Assembly (NCBI GenBank): GCA_020627785.1
Contig: JAHDGF010000032.1
Span: forward strand, 1-52,561
Source of the DNA: Saprospiraceae bacterium
GTDB lineage: Bacteria; Bacteroidota; Bacteroidia; Chitinophagales; Saprospiraceae
Reading direction: 5' to 3'
DNA length: 52,561 nt
In this document: positions 34,574 to 43,104 of the stretch, piece after piece
Layout of the letters: every line of letters begins with the position of its first letter
Position numbering within the stretch: position 1 is the stretch's first letter
Position numbers and translations under genes: made by a program
The notes under the pieces: model-generated
Seen by the model: the letters and a program-made list of their open reading frames with translations, nothing else
The model's database searches: none
Told to the model about the DNA's origin: nothing

Positions 34574-37516
34574 TTAACTTTTGGCCGAATCTAAAATGAG
34601 AGTGGTAATGGTTCCACCTTTCGGATTATCTCGAATTGAAATCTCCAATCGATCCCCCATTGAATTTAAAATTTTGATTCTATCTCTAATTAGCTGAAGC
34701 CCTCTAGATTTGTATTTCCTAGGCTGTTCTTTTTGAAGTTTCACAGATGCACTTATACCAATCCCATCATCCTGGATTTCAATTTTAATTCTGTCTTCGA
34801 AGCTACTAATTTGAATGATAATTTGGCCGGGCTTTTCTTTTGGAATAATTCCATGTTCAATGGCATTTTCAACGATGGGTTGTAAAAGCATGGGAGGAAT
34901 GTAAACACTTCGTTTATCAATTCCATCCTCAATATTTATTTCATAACTCAGACCTTCTTCCAATTTTAGTTTTTCAAAGGATAAATAAATTTCAAGAACC
35001 TCAAGTTCGTCTGCTAAGCGAATATTCTGTGGCTTTTCTCCTCGGTCCTCCATGGATTCATAGGCATCAATGTTGTAATCTAAATATTTGCGCATCATTT
35101 TTGAAAATGCCACTAAATATTTATTTGCATTGTTCGTGTCTCCAGATAGAACCAAACTTTGAATGGTCCCGAGTACATTAAATAGGAAGTGAGGATTTAA
35201 CTGAGATTGAAGTGTTTGAACTTGTAATAATTTAAATTGTCTTTCCAGTTTTTCCTTATCAACTGATTCTCTCCATGTTGTATAAAAAAGGTAGGCAAGA
35301 ATCCCTCCCAGAACAATTAAAAAGAAGGATAAACTATTTAAAAAATCAGGTTCGCGATAAAAGGGTAAGTTGACTTTAAATCTAAATTCTTTTTCAGGAT
35401 ACTCATCTTCCTGTCCAAAGCTTGATGTTTTTAATCGCGTACGGAGCAAATAAATGTCTGAGGAAAGGTTGTTATAACTCACTTCCTTTTCATCTGTCCA
35501 ATCCGACCATTTTTCATCTACATCGCTTAATCGATATTGAAGTAGACTTGACTTTGGTTGATTGAATCCAACGGTACTGAATTTAATTTCAACATTATTC
35601 ACCCCTTTGGGTAATTCAAAAACTTCATCAATGCTATCATCCCATGCCAAAAGGCTATCGTTCACTGAATGCGGGAAAACATCTGAAGAATCTATGGTGA
35701 AATCTAAACTATTTACATCAACACTAACCAGTTTTGTGGCAGTCGGCACCCATAATGTCTCCCCTTCTAATAGTAAAGAATTCTGAGCAACTTCTTGGCC
35801 GAAGTACCCATTTCTGTGATTGAAAGTTTTCAATACTGTTTTATCAGAAGTATAATGTGCCTTTAGGTCTAAGATTATTAATTCTTTACTAGTCCCTAAA
35901 GCGAGCATTTCATTTTTTATCTCAATAATGCTGTATATAGGATTAACGATATGGCCTTCATCTATGTGTTTTACGAAATCATCAGATACATTATAGAACC
36001 ATAGCCCACTTTTATTCCCAAGCCAAAAGTTTCCTTTATGATCTTTAACCATACTTATGGCTCCTGCCAAAGCCTTCTTGGGAAAAAGATGATTTAAAGA
36101 TTTAAATTTCTTAGATTCTACATCATAAATTAATAAATCTTCATAGGTTCCACATAGTAATTTTGTTTCATTCAATCCATGCATTGAAACGATGAATCTG
36201 TTGAATTGCCCATCTTTATCTGGATAAAAATTGACTTTATCATACGGATCTATTTCAACTACTCCATTCAGACCTCCAAAGTAAATTTGTTTATTCATTG
36301 GGTGGAAATATGCACTTAACACCTGTGTGTTGGTTTTCCGAATATCGATGGATTTCACAAATCCATTTTTCAATTTAGTGACGTGAGATGAACCAGCAAT
36401 GTAAAGTGCACCATCGCGCTCTGCAGTACCATTATAGATTCTATTATTTCGCTCAATTTGAATTGGCTTAATTTCTAGAGGATCGAATTTAATAGCTTTC
36501 AATCCTGCTGAAAAATTTCCATAAATATATCGGCCTTCAAAAGCTTTAAATACCCAAGCATCATTTAGGGCTTTGGAGTTGAAATTGGTGAAATTTGTTT
36601 TTGGGAAAATCTGAATTCCATTTTCCGAGCTATTCCATAAATTCTCTTCTTTATCCAGTAAGAAAATATTTCTAGTCGGATTCATTTGATTCAATTCTTC
36701 CAAGGAGTTGGTTGATGCTCGAAATCTATAATTCCGCTCTTTAATATTAAAATATAAATCACGATCAACAAAAGCTCTTACTTCTTTTGCCTCATCATTT
36801 TTAATCAAAATCTCATACTGTTTTTCAAACTCATCTGGACCATATACATCTAAGTAATCGCCTCTCCTTGACCAAATGTTTTTTTGATTGATGGTTCTAC
36901 AATAAAGAATGCTCCCCGGAGAGAAGATTTCTAAATATTGATTACCCTTTAGATCATATAATTCGTGCTTACCAGTTTCAGGATTTTTTCTTTTGAGTAT
37001 TAAACCATACTTCTGACTATAATGAGAAAGTCTATCTTCCGATAAATTTATTTCTTGTTCTCCGATCTGGGTAAGTGTTCGAAGGTCATAAGCATTTAGA
37101 GTTGCATTGACAAAATCGACATTAAATAATGTATCTTTTTCAATGACAAGATTGTAGGAACTTGCCTTATGAAGATTAAAATCTGAGTATTGGATTTGAG
37201 ATCCATTTAATTTGATGATTTGACCAAAATCACCTTCTGTTATTGCAATAATTTCACCTAAACTATTTTCCGCCAATTGGGAAGTGACGGCCTGGCTTTC
37301 GAGTTTAAAATCTACCCAATTTGATCCATCGAATCTTGCTATTCCGCCTTTTGTTGCAGCCCAAAGGAATCCATTCTTATCTTGAAGTAGATCCATCACT
37401 TGAATCTGAGGCAAGCCATCATGAGTGGTGTATTGAGCCGATGGCAGAATCTGTGCATTTCCAAAGGAGTTCAGAAAAAGGCATAAAAGAACAAGAATCT
37501 GTATTCGGGTGAACAT
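34574..37516 (-). CDS. Sensor histidine kinase with periplasmic beta-propeller (LytS type)
   Basis: This 980-residue protein has a signal peptide (ending FGNAQ) and a large periplasmic part of two-component beta-propeller repeats (YTTHDGLPQIQVMDLLQDKN, FLWAATKGGIARFDG). A Y_Y_Y domain (about 640-715, LQYRLSDVDEKWSDW), one membrane helix (about 724-747) and a coiled coil follow. The His_kinase domain has LNPHFLFNVLGTIQSLV near 773, and the ATPase has an N-box QPIVENAIEHG near 879 plus DDGIGIS. It autophosphorylates on His and passes phosphate to the LytTR regulator 3 bp downstream. The periplasmic ligand is unknown. Confidence 0.93.
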   Translation of the reverse strand: MFTRIQILVLLCLFLNSFGNAQILPSAQYTTHDGLPQIQVMDLLQDKNGFLWAATKGGIARFDGSNWVDFKLESQAVTSQLAENSLGEIIAITEGDFGQIIKLNGSQIQYSDFNLHKASSYNLVIEKDTLFNVDFVNATLNAYDLRTLTQIGEQEINLSEDRLSHYSQKYGLILKRKNPETGKHELYDLKGNQYLEIFSPGSILYCRTINQKNIWSRRGDYLDVYGPDEFEKQYEILIKNDEAKEVRAFVDRDLYFNIKERNYRFRASTNSLEELNQMNPTRNIFLLDKEENLWNSSENGIQIFPKTNFTNFNSKALNDAWVFKAFEGRYIYGNFSAGLKAIKFDPLEIKPIQIERNNRIYNGTAERDGALYIAGSSHVTKLKNGFVKSIDIRKTNTQVLSAYFHPMNKQIYFGGLNGVVEIDPYDKVNFYPDKDGQFNRFIVSMHGLNETKLLCGTYEDLLIYDVESKKFKSLNHLFPKKALAGAISMVKDHKGNFWLGNKSGLWFYNVSDDFVKHIDEGHIVNPIYSIIEIKNEMLALGTSKELIILDLKAHYTSDKTVLKTFNHRNGYFGQEVAQNSLLLEGETLWVPTATKLVSVDVNSLDFTIDSSDVFPHSVNDSLLAWDDSIDEVFELPKGVNNVEIKFSTVGFNQPKSSLLQYRLSDVDEKWSDWTDEKEVSYNNLSSDIYLLRTRLKTSSFGQEDEYPEKEFRFKVNLPFYREPDFLNSLSFFLIVLGGILAYLFYTTWRESVDKEKLERQFKLLQVQTLQSQLNPHFLFNVLGTIQSLVLSGDTNNANKYLVAFSKMMRKYLDYNIDAYESMEDRGEKPQNIRLADELEVLEIYLSFEKLKLEEGLSYEINIEDGIDKRSVYIPPMLLQPIVENAIEHGIIPKEKPGQIIIQISSFEDRIKIEIQDDGIGISASVKLQKEQPRKYKSRGLQLIRDRIKILNSMGDRLEISIRDNPKGGTITTLILDSAKS

Positions 37517-37526
37517 GTTATAAATA

Positions 37527-37541
37527 TAGCATTTGATGCTA
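37527..37541. promoter_or_regulatory. Small inverted repeat just upstream of the kinase gene
   Basis: TAGCAT-TTG-ATGCTA is a perfect 6-bp inverted repeat, 11 bp before the kinase ATG (37516). It could be an operator or a hairpin over the start region. Confidence 0.25.
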
Positions 37542-37611
37542 CACCGTGTGTATTTGTCCTAATCCAAAATAAAGGAAGAGGCAGAAATTAATCTTAGAAA
37601 TAGAAACTAGC

Positions 37612-38364
37612 TTAGTTTAAAAGCTTGTTGTGTACTTCTGTCAATTTACGCTGAATGTCACCAATCTTTTCTTGAATCATGGCATCATAGGTTGCCTTAC
37701 TATCTGAGAAGCTAAGGTGCGCGTAGTATTCCCAGATTTCATCAATTTCCCCATAAGCTAAGGTATAAGGTAGGTAAGACTCATTGTCTGAGATCAATTG
37801 AAGTTGGCCATTTTCTGGATCTTTTCTCAATCGTTTATAGACAACCCCATTCTCTTTAGATACAACGACGTAGGTTTTGTTGTCTCTAATGTCTTCAATG
37901 CCTTCAAGGTACTTGGAAATAATGATAGACCCTGGCTCAACTGGCAACATAGAATCGCCACGTATTTCAAAGCCTCGGTAGGTTCCTACCGGTATGTTAG
38001 GGAATCTAATCTTAGGTAGATCACGAATGTATTCTGGGTCTTGAAAACCATCTATATAACCAGCTGCTGCCTTAGTTTCAACCAATTCAATGTTTTCTTT
38101 ATCGTCTTGATCGGTCGATATGGCTAAAACTTTTAGCTGCCCTGGGCCTGATGGAGTTCCACCATATTGCAGCTTTGTCTTTAGCAACTCATCTACTGAA
38201 ACATTGTAATAGTTGGCTAAGCGAATCATGGTATTGACATTGGGCTCGGTATGTCCACGTTCGTAATCTCCTAGGGTAGTTCTTGGAATTTGAAGCTCGT
38301 CTGCCAGCAGTTGTTGAGACAGATTATTAAGCTTACGCAAATATTTAAGGTTATCTCCTAACAT
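37612..38364 (-). CDS. XRE-type repressor with S24 (LexA-like) self-cleavage domain
   Basis: This 250-residue protein has an N-terminal helix-turn-helix of the XRE family (LKYLRKLNNLSQQLLADEL, RTTLGDYERGHTEPNVNT) and a C-terminal S24 peptidase domain. The catalytic dyad is S138 (RGDSMLPVEPGS) and K177 (VVYKRLRKD). The Ala-Gly at 101-102 (KAAAGYIDG) fits the cleavage site of LexA/CI-type repressors. Such proteins repress genes until damage or stress triggers self-cleavage. A -7 promoter match and a palindromic operator region lie directly upstream, suggesting autorepression. No prophage genes are nearby. Confidence 0.9.
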   Translation of the reverse strand: MLGDNLKYLRKLNNLSQQLLADELQIPRTTLGDYERGHTEPNVNTMIRLANYYNVSVDELLKTKLQYGGTPSGPGQLKVLAISTDQDDKENIELVETKAAAGYIDGFQDPEYIRDLPKIRFPNIPVGTYRGFEIRGDSMLPVEPGSIIISKYLEGIEDIRDNKTYVVVSKENGVVYKRLRKDPENGQLQLISDNESYLPYTLAYGEIDEIWEYYAHLSFSDSKATYDAMIQEKIGDIQRKLTEVHNKLLN

Positions 38365-38371
38365 AATACCT

Positions 38372-38379
38372 CAAATATA
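38372..38379 (-). promoter_or_regulatory. Candidate -7 promoter element of the XRE-S24 repressor gene
   Basis: The minus strand reads TATATTTG, a match to TAnnTTTG, 7 bp before the ATG at 38364. Transcription would start at or next to the start codon, giving a nearly leaderless mRNA. A TTTCG sequence lies at the expected -33 distance and overlaps the operator region. Confidence 0.45.
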
Positions 38380-38395
38380 TAACAAAAATACGATA

Positions 38396-38434
38396 TGTCG
38401 AAATACTTGATATTTAATGTCAATTTTTCCGACA
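38396..38434. promoter_or_regulatory. Operator-like palindromic region upstream of the XRE-S24 repressor
   Basis: TTGATATTTAATGTCAA (38407-38423) is a 17-bp palindrome with one mismatched pair. It is flanked by TGTCG (38396-38400) and CGACA (38430-38434), themselves inverted repeats centred near the same point. The left arm overlaps the presumed -33 box, as expected for autorepression. Confidence 0.45.
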
Positions 38435-38497
38435 AGCTACATTTGCGTAAGCGAAAAGGACAGAAGCCTAATAAATGCTGGCTAAATAATAATCCTA

Positions 38498-39295
38498 TTA
38501 AAAACCATCTCCATCCAGGATATCACCGAGACCTCTCAATAAACTTCCTTCTCCCCCACCTTTTCCAAAGTATCCCTTGGAGTGCGATAAGATTCTATCG
38601 GACAATCGGCTGATGGGTAGAGATTGAACCCAGACAGATCCGGGACCTATTAAGCTGGCGAAAAATAATCCTTCTCCACCGAAGACCGCATTTTTAATTC
38701 CTTTGACAAATTGGATGTCATAATCTATTTGACTGGTAAATCCGACCAAGCAGCCAGTATCCACTCGAAGATGCTCACCAATCTCTAATTCTTTTTTTAC
38801 GATGTATCCACCGGCGTGTAAGAAGGCAAGACCATCGCCTTCAATTTTTTGCATGATGAAACCTTCTCCACCGAAAAAGCCGCGGCCAAGTTTTCTAGAA
38901 AATTCGATGCCGACTCTTGCGCCTTTTGCGGCACACAAAAAAGAGTCTTTCTGACAGATTATTTTGTTCCCCATTTCACTCAGATCTATGGGAATAATTT
39001 TCCCAGGAAAAGGAGATGCAAAGGATACTTTTGCTTTCCCACCACCTTCATGCGTAAAGGCAGTCATGAATAATTTTTCTCCGGTTAATACTCTTTTCCC
39101 GGCGCCCAACATTTTTCCAAAGATGCCTTTGTCTTGATTGGTTCCATCTCCAAAGATGGTATGCATTTCAATGTCCTCATCCATCATCATAAATGATCCA
39201 GGCTCGGCGACCACAGACTCCTGTGGATCTAATTCGATTTCTACAAATTGGAGTTCTTCACCAAAGATTTGGTAGTCAATTTCGTGTGCGTTCAT
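38498..39295 (-). CDS. TIGR00266-family (AIM24-like) protein
   Basis: This 265-residue cytosolic protein has conserved blocks typical of the family: VEIELDPQESVVAEPGSFMMM at the start, GEKLFMTAFTHEGG in the middle, VDTGCLVGFTSQIDYDIQ, FGGEGLFFASLIGPGSVWVQS near the end, and a Gly-rich tail. The family forms double-stranded beta-helices and its biological function is not established. It stands alone, with 282 bp upstream that show nothing clear and 133 bp downstream that hold the next gene's promoter. Confidence 0.9.
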   Translation of the reverse strand: MNAHEIDYQIFGEELQFVEIELDPQESVVAEPGSFMMMDEDIEMHTIFGDGTNQDKGIFGKMLGAGKRVLTGEKLFMTAFTHEGGGKAKVSFASPFPGKIIPIDLSEMGNKIICQKDSFLCAAKGARVGIEFSRKLGRGFFGGEGFIMQKIEGDGLAFLHAGGYIVKKELEIGEHLRVDTGCLVGFTSQIDYDIQFVKGIKNAVFGGEGLFFASLIGPGSVWVQSLPISRLSDRILSHSKGYFGKGGGEGSLLRGLGDILDGDGF

Positions 39296-39577
39296 GATCA
39301 GCTAGTTTTTTTGTTGTTCTAATTTGTAAAAGATTTTTTGAAAAGATAAGTTCAAATTAGATTCCAAATTCGATTAATCAAATGAAAGTTTCGACCAATG
39401 AATTGATGCGTGACCGAGAAGGAATAATTCGTTTTTAGAACAATCTTGAATTACTTTGTATAAAATTGATCACTAGAAATTATTCAATCTGACTTACTAT
39501 AGCGCTTTAGAAAAATGCAATTCTTTACTTTGGATATAAATCTTTGCACGGAAGTGCTTATTAAAATCTAGCCCTTA

Positions 39578-40831
39578 TTAAATAGTCCAATTATCTAAAT
39601 CAACCGGCAGCTTTTCTTCTTTCTTAGATTTTTTAAATATGGAAATTGGGACTCCTGTACCAAAACTGAGATGTGAAGGGAGATCTCCAATGGGAGCATT
39701 TAGCTCCAATCGATATTGAATGTAAGGGCAATATAAAGAAGCGTGTAATGTAGTTCCTAGCTGAAATTTATTTTCAATAATATCTCTAGGGCGTGAAGTA
39801 CTAGTGTATGAAGCTCTATAATTAAAGGTCGGACCAATTCCATAAGCAAATGAAAAGTTCTTTGACAAGGTTTTAATTTTTGAAATCAAAATTTTATAGA
39901 AAATGAATCTTTCTAATTTATTAATATTTTCAGACTCTAACTTCTCCTCGTGGTTTATATAATAAGGTCTTTCGGTTTTAGTAAATCCATCAAAAGAAAT
40001 ATGCCCTTGAATGCTAGCTGTAATTTCCCAACTCTGTTTTATGGGTTTGGTTATTTCAAAAAATAAACTTTGCCCAGAAGCAAGACCATTACCAATAGGC
40101 AAAAAGAATTTAAACCCAGGAGTAAAGCTTATGATTTTCTCTTTTACAGGCCGATCATAACTCCAATTCTGATTTTTCCTTTCATCTATTAGGTATCTTG
40201 AAAAACTAATATTTCTAAAATAAGTTACACTTTCTATGTCTAGATTATTTACACTTTTTTGAATAAGAAAGGTTGCTGAAAATTCATAAGGTCCTATTAG
40301 GTGTGCAAATTTAATAATTGGTTGGCGCGGTAATGGAGTGCGATAATTAACTATTCGAATATCTGTTCTGATACCTTGATCATTTTTCGAATAGGTTGTT
40401 CGTGTTAATTGTCTAACTCTATTATTGGAAATTCCTGCACCAATTTTAAAATTAAATGCTTTGACATACAGCTTTAGGTTTAAAAGTAAATGGGTGGATT
40501 GAAATGCTGTGAATGGATTAGAATCAATCACAATCCGTCGATCAAGTGGAATTTGACCTGGCACAATATAATTTAGATTACGATGTTCTTTTTGTCCAAG
40601 AATCGAAAGTGGCTTGAGATATCCGACCTCTAACTCCAACCACTTGTAAGAGGCAGCCAAACCCAAATTATAAGTAAGAGCAGATGCTTCTGCAGAACTA
40701 TTTAAAAGACCAATTCCCAGTTTCCCATTCAATTGAATTTTCTTCTGAGAATGAATTAAGGTAGACGAAAATATTAATATACCCGTGAACAAGAATTTTA
40801 AACACTTAACCATACTGCATTCTTTTTTCAT
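39578..40831 (-). CDS. Putative outer-membrane protein of unknown function
   Basis: This 417-residue protein has a signal peptide (ending THSQ if ATG at 40813 or 40831 is used). The rest alternates hydrophobic and polar residues in strand-length blocks: GLAASYKWLELEVGYLKPL, LLNLKLYVKAFNFKIGAGIS, FSFAYGIGPTFNYRASYTST and TLHASLYCPYIQYRLELNA. This indicates an outer-membrane beta-barrel. No known family recognised. It follows the 123-residue gene after 88 bp. Confidence 0.78.
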   Translation of the reverse strand: MKKECSMVKCLKFLFTGILIFSSTLIHSQKKIQLNGKLGIGLLNSSAEASALTYNLGLAASYKWLELEVGYLKPLSILGQKEHRNLNYIVPGQIPLDRRIVIDSNPFTAFQSTHLLLNLKLYVKAFNFKIGAGISNNRVRQLTRTTYSKNDQGIRTDIRIVNYRTPLPRQPIIKFAHLIGPYEFSATFLIQKSVNNLDIESVTYFRNISFSRYLIDERKNQNWSYDRPVKEKIISFTPGFKFFLPIGNGLASGQSLFFEITKPIKQSWEITASIQGHISFDGFTKTERPYYINHEEKLESENINKLERFIFYKILISKIKTLSKNFSFAYGIGPTFNYRASYTSTSRPRDIIENKFQLGTTLHASLYCPYIQYRLELNAPIGDLPSHLSFGTGVPISIFKKSKKEEKLPVDLDNWTI

Positions 40832-40919
40832 GCCTATCTTAAGTTAAAGATTTTAATTAGAAACTCAATTTGATTTTGAGAAATTAACAGAAGAAAAAGA
40901 TTTTAAGTAGTCTGCGTGT

Positions 40920-41291
40920 TTAGGGAGCTTCGTAATTCATAATTTCTTTCATCCAGTTGGATTGGTCAATCGCCAATGGAATTTCTAATTCACCATAGGG
41001 AGTAATTAGAGGTTTATCGAAATTTAGTTCATGAAAGAAAAAAATTATTTTCGTCCCAGCGTGCACTGGAGTAGGAATATTCATCCAGTCTCCTATGACT
41101 TTATTATCTGAGTCCAAGAACTTCTCATCATAAGGGACCTGCCAATACATTTTATCTTGGCCTTCCATCTCCTGGGTAAATTTAGAAATGTCAAATTCTT
41201 GAATTTCTTCTTTTACCTGTAATTCAATAATGTGAATGATGCTTGGATGATTCAATTGATAGATTCCTATTAACTCAATAGAATTGTTCAC
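40920..41291 (-). CDS. Hypothetical protein in the uvrB operon
   Basis: The start is GTG at 41291; it begins 9 bp after the stop of the cystathionine synthase/lyase gene. The 123-residue cytosolic product has no signal peptide or membrane helix. Blocks such as IHIIELQVKEEIQEFDISKF, MYWQVPYDEKFLD and KIIFFFHELNFDKPLITPYG suggest a compact alpha/beta fold. I do not recognise it. The close spacing points to the same operon as uvrB, the HAD gene and the PLP enzyme. Confidence 0.72.
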   Translation of the reverse strand: MNNSIELIGIYQLNHPSIIHIIELQVKEEIQEFDISKFTQEMEGQDKMYWQVPYDEKFLDSDNKVIGDWMNIPTPVHAGTKIIFFFHELNFDKPLITPYGELEIPLAIDQSNWMKEIMNYEAP

Positions 41292-41300
41292 TGAATCAAA

Positions 41301-42449
41301 TTAATCAATTTTCCTTAATGCACCTTCTAAATCATTCTTTAAATCTTCCACATCCTCAATACCAACACTCATTCTAATCAAAGAATCTGTCAACCCTACC
41401 TTTAGTCTATCTTCTCTTGGAATGGAGGCGTGTGTCATGCTTGCCGGATGGCCAATCAATGACTCCACCCCACCCAATGATTCTGCTAAGCTAAAATAAT
41501 GAGTTGCACTCATCAAGGCGTAGGCATTTTCTTGTGAGTTATTGTGAAGATCAAATGAAATCATCGCTCCGAAATCTCTCATCTGTGCCTTTGCTATTGA
41601 ATGATTGGGGTGATCTTCAAAGCCTGGATAATAGACCTTGGAAACTTTTGGATGGGCTCTTAAATAGGCCGCGATTTCACTGGCATTTTCGCAGGCGCGC
41701 TGGACGCGAACATGTAAAGTTTTAATGCCTCGTATCGTCAGAAAACAATCCTGTGGACCTGGAATGGCACCCACCGCATTTTGTATGAAAAATAGTTTTT
41801 TCGCTAGATCATCATCAGAGGTGATTACTGCACCCAGAATTACATCAGAATGACCATTCAGATATTTCGTTGCAGAATGCATGACAATATCAGCGCCTAG
41901 GTCCAATGGGTTTTGCAAATAAGGAGAAGCGAAGGTATTATCTACCACCGATATCACTCCCTTGGCATTTGCTATTTTATTGATGGCTTGTAGATCAACG
42001 ATCTTTAGCATGGGATTCGTAGGTGTCTCAATCCACAACATCTTTGTGTCAGGTCCTATGGCATTTTCTAAGGCAGTTAAATCTGCCATGTCTACAAACT
42101 TTGTCTTAATGCCAAATTGCGCATATACGGAAACCATCTGCCGATAGGAACCTCCATAGAGGTCATTTACTGCTACGATTTCATCACCACTTTTCAATAG
42201 TTTAATAATGGCATCCATCGCTGCAAGACCACTCGAAAAACAGATGGCATGTTTGCCATTCTCTAAGGCGGCTAAATTTTTTTCCAAGGCATCACGGGTA
42301 GGATTTTTTGTCCGACCATACGCGTAACCTTTATGTTCCCCAGGTGATGACTGCACATAGGTGGAGGTCTGAAAGATGGGTGTCATAATTGCACCGGTAC
42401 TTGGATCAGGTGTAATGCCTGCATGAATGGTTTTCGTTCCAAATTTCAT
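41301..42449 (-). CDS. Cystathionine gamma-synthase/lyase family PLP enzyme
   Basis: This 382-residue cytosolic protein is of the Cys/Met metabolism PLP family. The PLP lysine is K195 in HSATKYLNGHSD. Other family motifs are TPIFQTSTYV, YGRTKNPTRDALE, FSSGLAAMDAI and WIETPTNPMLKI. The family includes cystathionine gamma-synthase (from O-acyl-homoserine and cysteine) and cystathionine gamma-lyase. The sequence here does not settle which, so no symbol is given. It lies 11 bp after the HAD gene and 9 bp before the 123-residue gene. Confidence 0.9.
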   Translation of the reverse strand: MKFGTKTIHAGITPDPSTGAIMTPIFQTSTYVQSSPGEHKGYAYGRTKNPTRDALEKNLAALENGKHAICFSSGLAAMDAIIKLLKSGDEIVAVNDLYGGSYRQMVSVYAQFGIKTKFVDMADLTALENAIGPDTKMLWIETPTNPMLKIVDLQAINKIANAKGVISVVDNTFASPYLQNPLDLGADIVMHSATKYLNGHSDVILGAVITSDDDLAKKLFFIQNAVGAIPGPQDCFLTIRGIKTLHVRVQRACENASEIAAYLRAHPKVSKVYYPGFEDHPNHSIAKAQMRDFGAMISFDLHNNSQENAYALMSATHYFSLAESLGGVESLIGHPASMTHASIPREDRLKVGLTDSLIRMSVGIEDVEDLKNDLEGALRKID

Positions 42450-42460
42450 CCGCTCAATTT

Positions 42461-43102
42461 TTATGGTTTGCTTAAATACGATTCTAATTTTTCTACGATG
42501 TCCTCCGTTGGATTATGCTGCACTGCTTTCCAACCTGCTTGTCTTGCACCAATTACGTTCTCTTCCATATCATCAATGAACAAGAAGTCCGTAACTCCCA
42601 ACTCATTTAGCTTTGCTTCAACATGGGTATAAATATTTTTGTTGGGCTTCCTTAAATGGATGTGGTGAGAATAAAAATATTCTTGAAAATATTGAGTCTT
42701 GAAATCTTCAACGCCATGTTCTTTTTTCATGTAATCATCAATCCATGCTTCATGCACTGCATTGATGTTACTCAAAAGAAAAAGTCGGTATTTTTTTTCC
42801 AACTCTTTTAGGAATTTAAAATGATGCTTGGGAACACCCACAAGTAATTTGTTCCAAGCTTCAAAAACTTGTTGCTTTGTAAGTTCTGGTTTGATTACTT
42901 GAAAAGCTTTTACCCAGTCCTCATTTGATAGAAGACCCATCTCATGTTGCTTCATCGCATGCATTAAATCCGGAGGAACAGTTTCCCGATTAAAGGTATA
43001 GCCCATAAGTTCTGAAAATCTATTAAAGAATACCTCATAGTCTAAGCGCATGAATATATTACCAAAATCAAAAACGATTGCTTGATACTTTTGCTCACTC
43101 AT
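42461..43102 (-). CDS. HAD-family hydrolase (YihX-like)
   Basis: This 213-residue cytosolic protein shows the HAD motifs: a first Asp in AIVFDFGNIFMRLDYE, LFLLSNINAVHE (motif II Ser), Lys in HLRKPNKNIYTHV (motif III) and FIDDMEENVIGARQAG (motif IV). The small cap and motif spacing fit the YihX/epoxide-hydrolase-like subgroup acting on small phosphorylated compounds. It starts 2 bp after uvrB. Confidence 0.88.
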   Translation of the reverse strand: MSEQKYQAIVFDFGNIFMRLDYEVFFNRFSELMGYTFNRETVPPDLMHAMKQHEMGLLSNEDWVKAFQVIKPELTKQQVFEAWNKLLVGVPKHHFKFLKELEKKYRLFLLSNINAVHEAWIDDYMKKEHGVEDFKTQYFQEYFYSHHIHLRKPNKNIYTHVEAKLNELGVTDFLFIDDMEENVIGARQAGWKAVQHNPTEDIVEKLESYLSKP

Positions 43103-43104
43103 AT

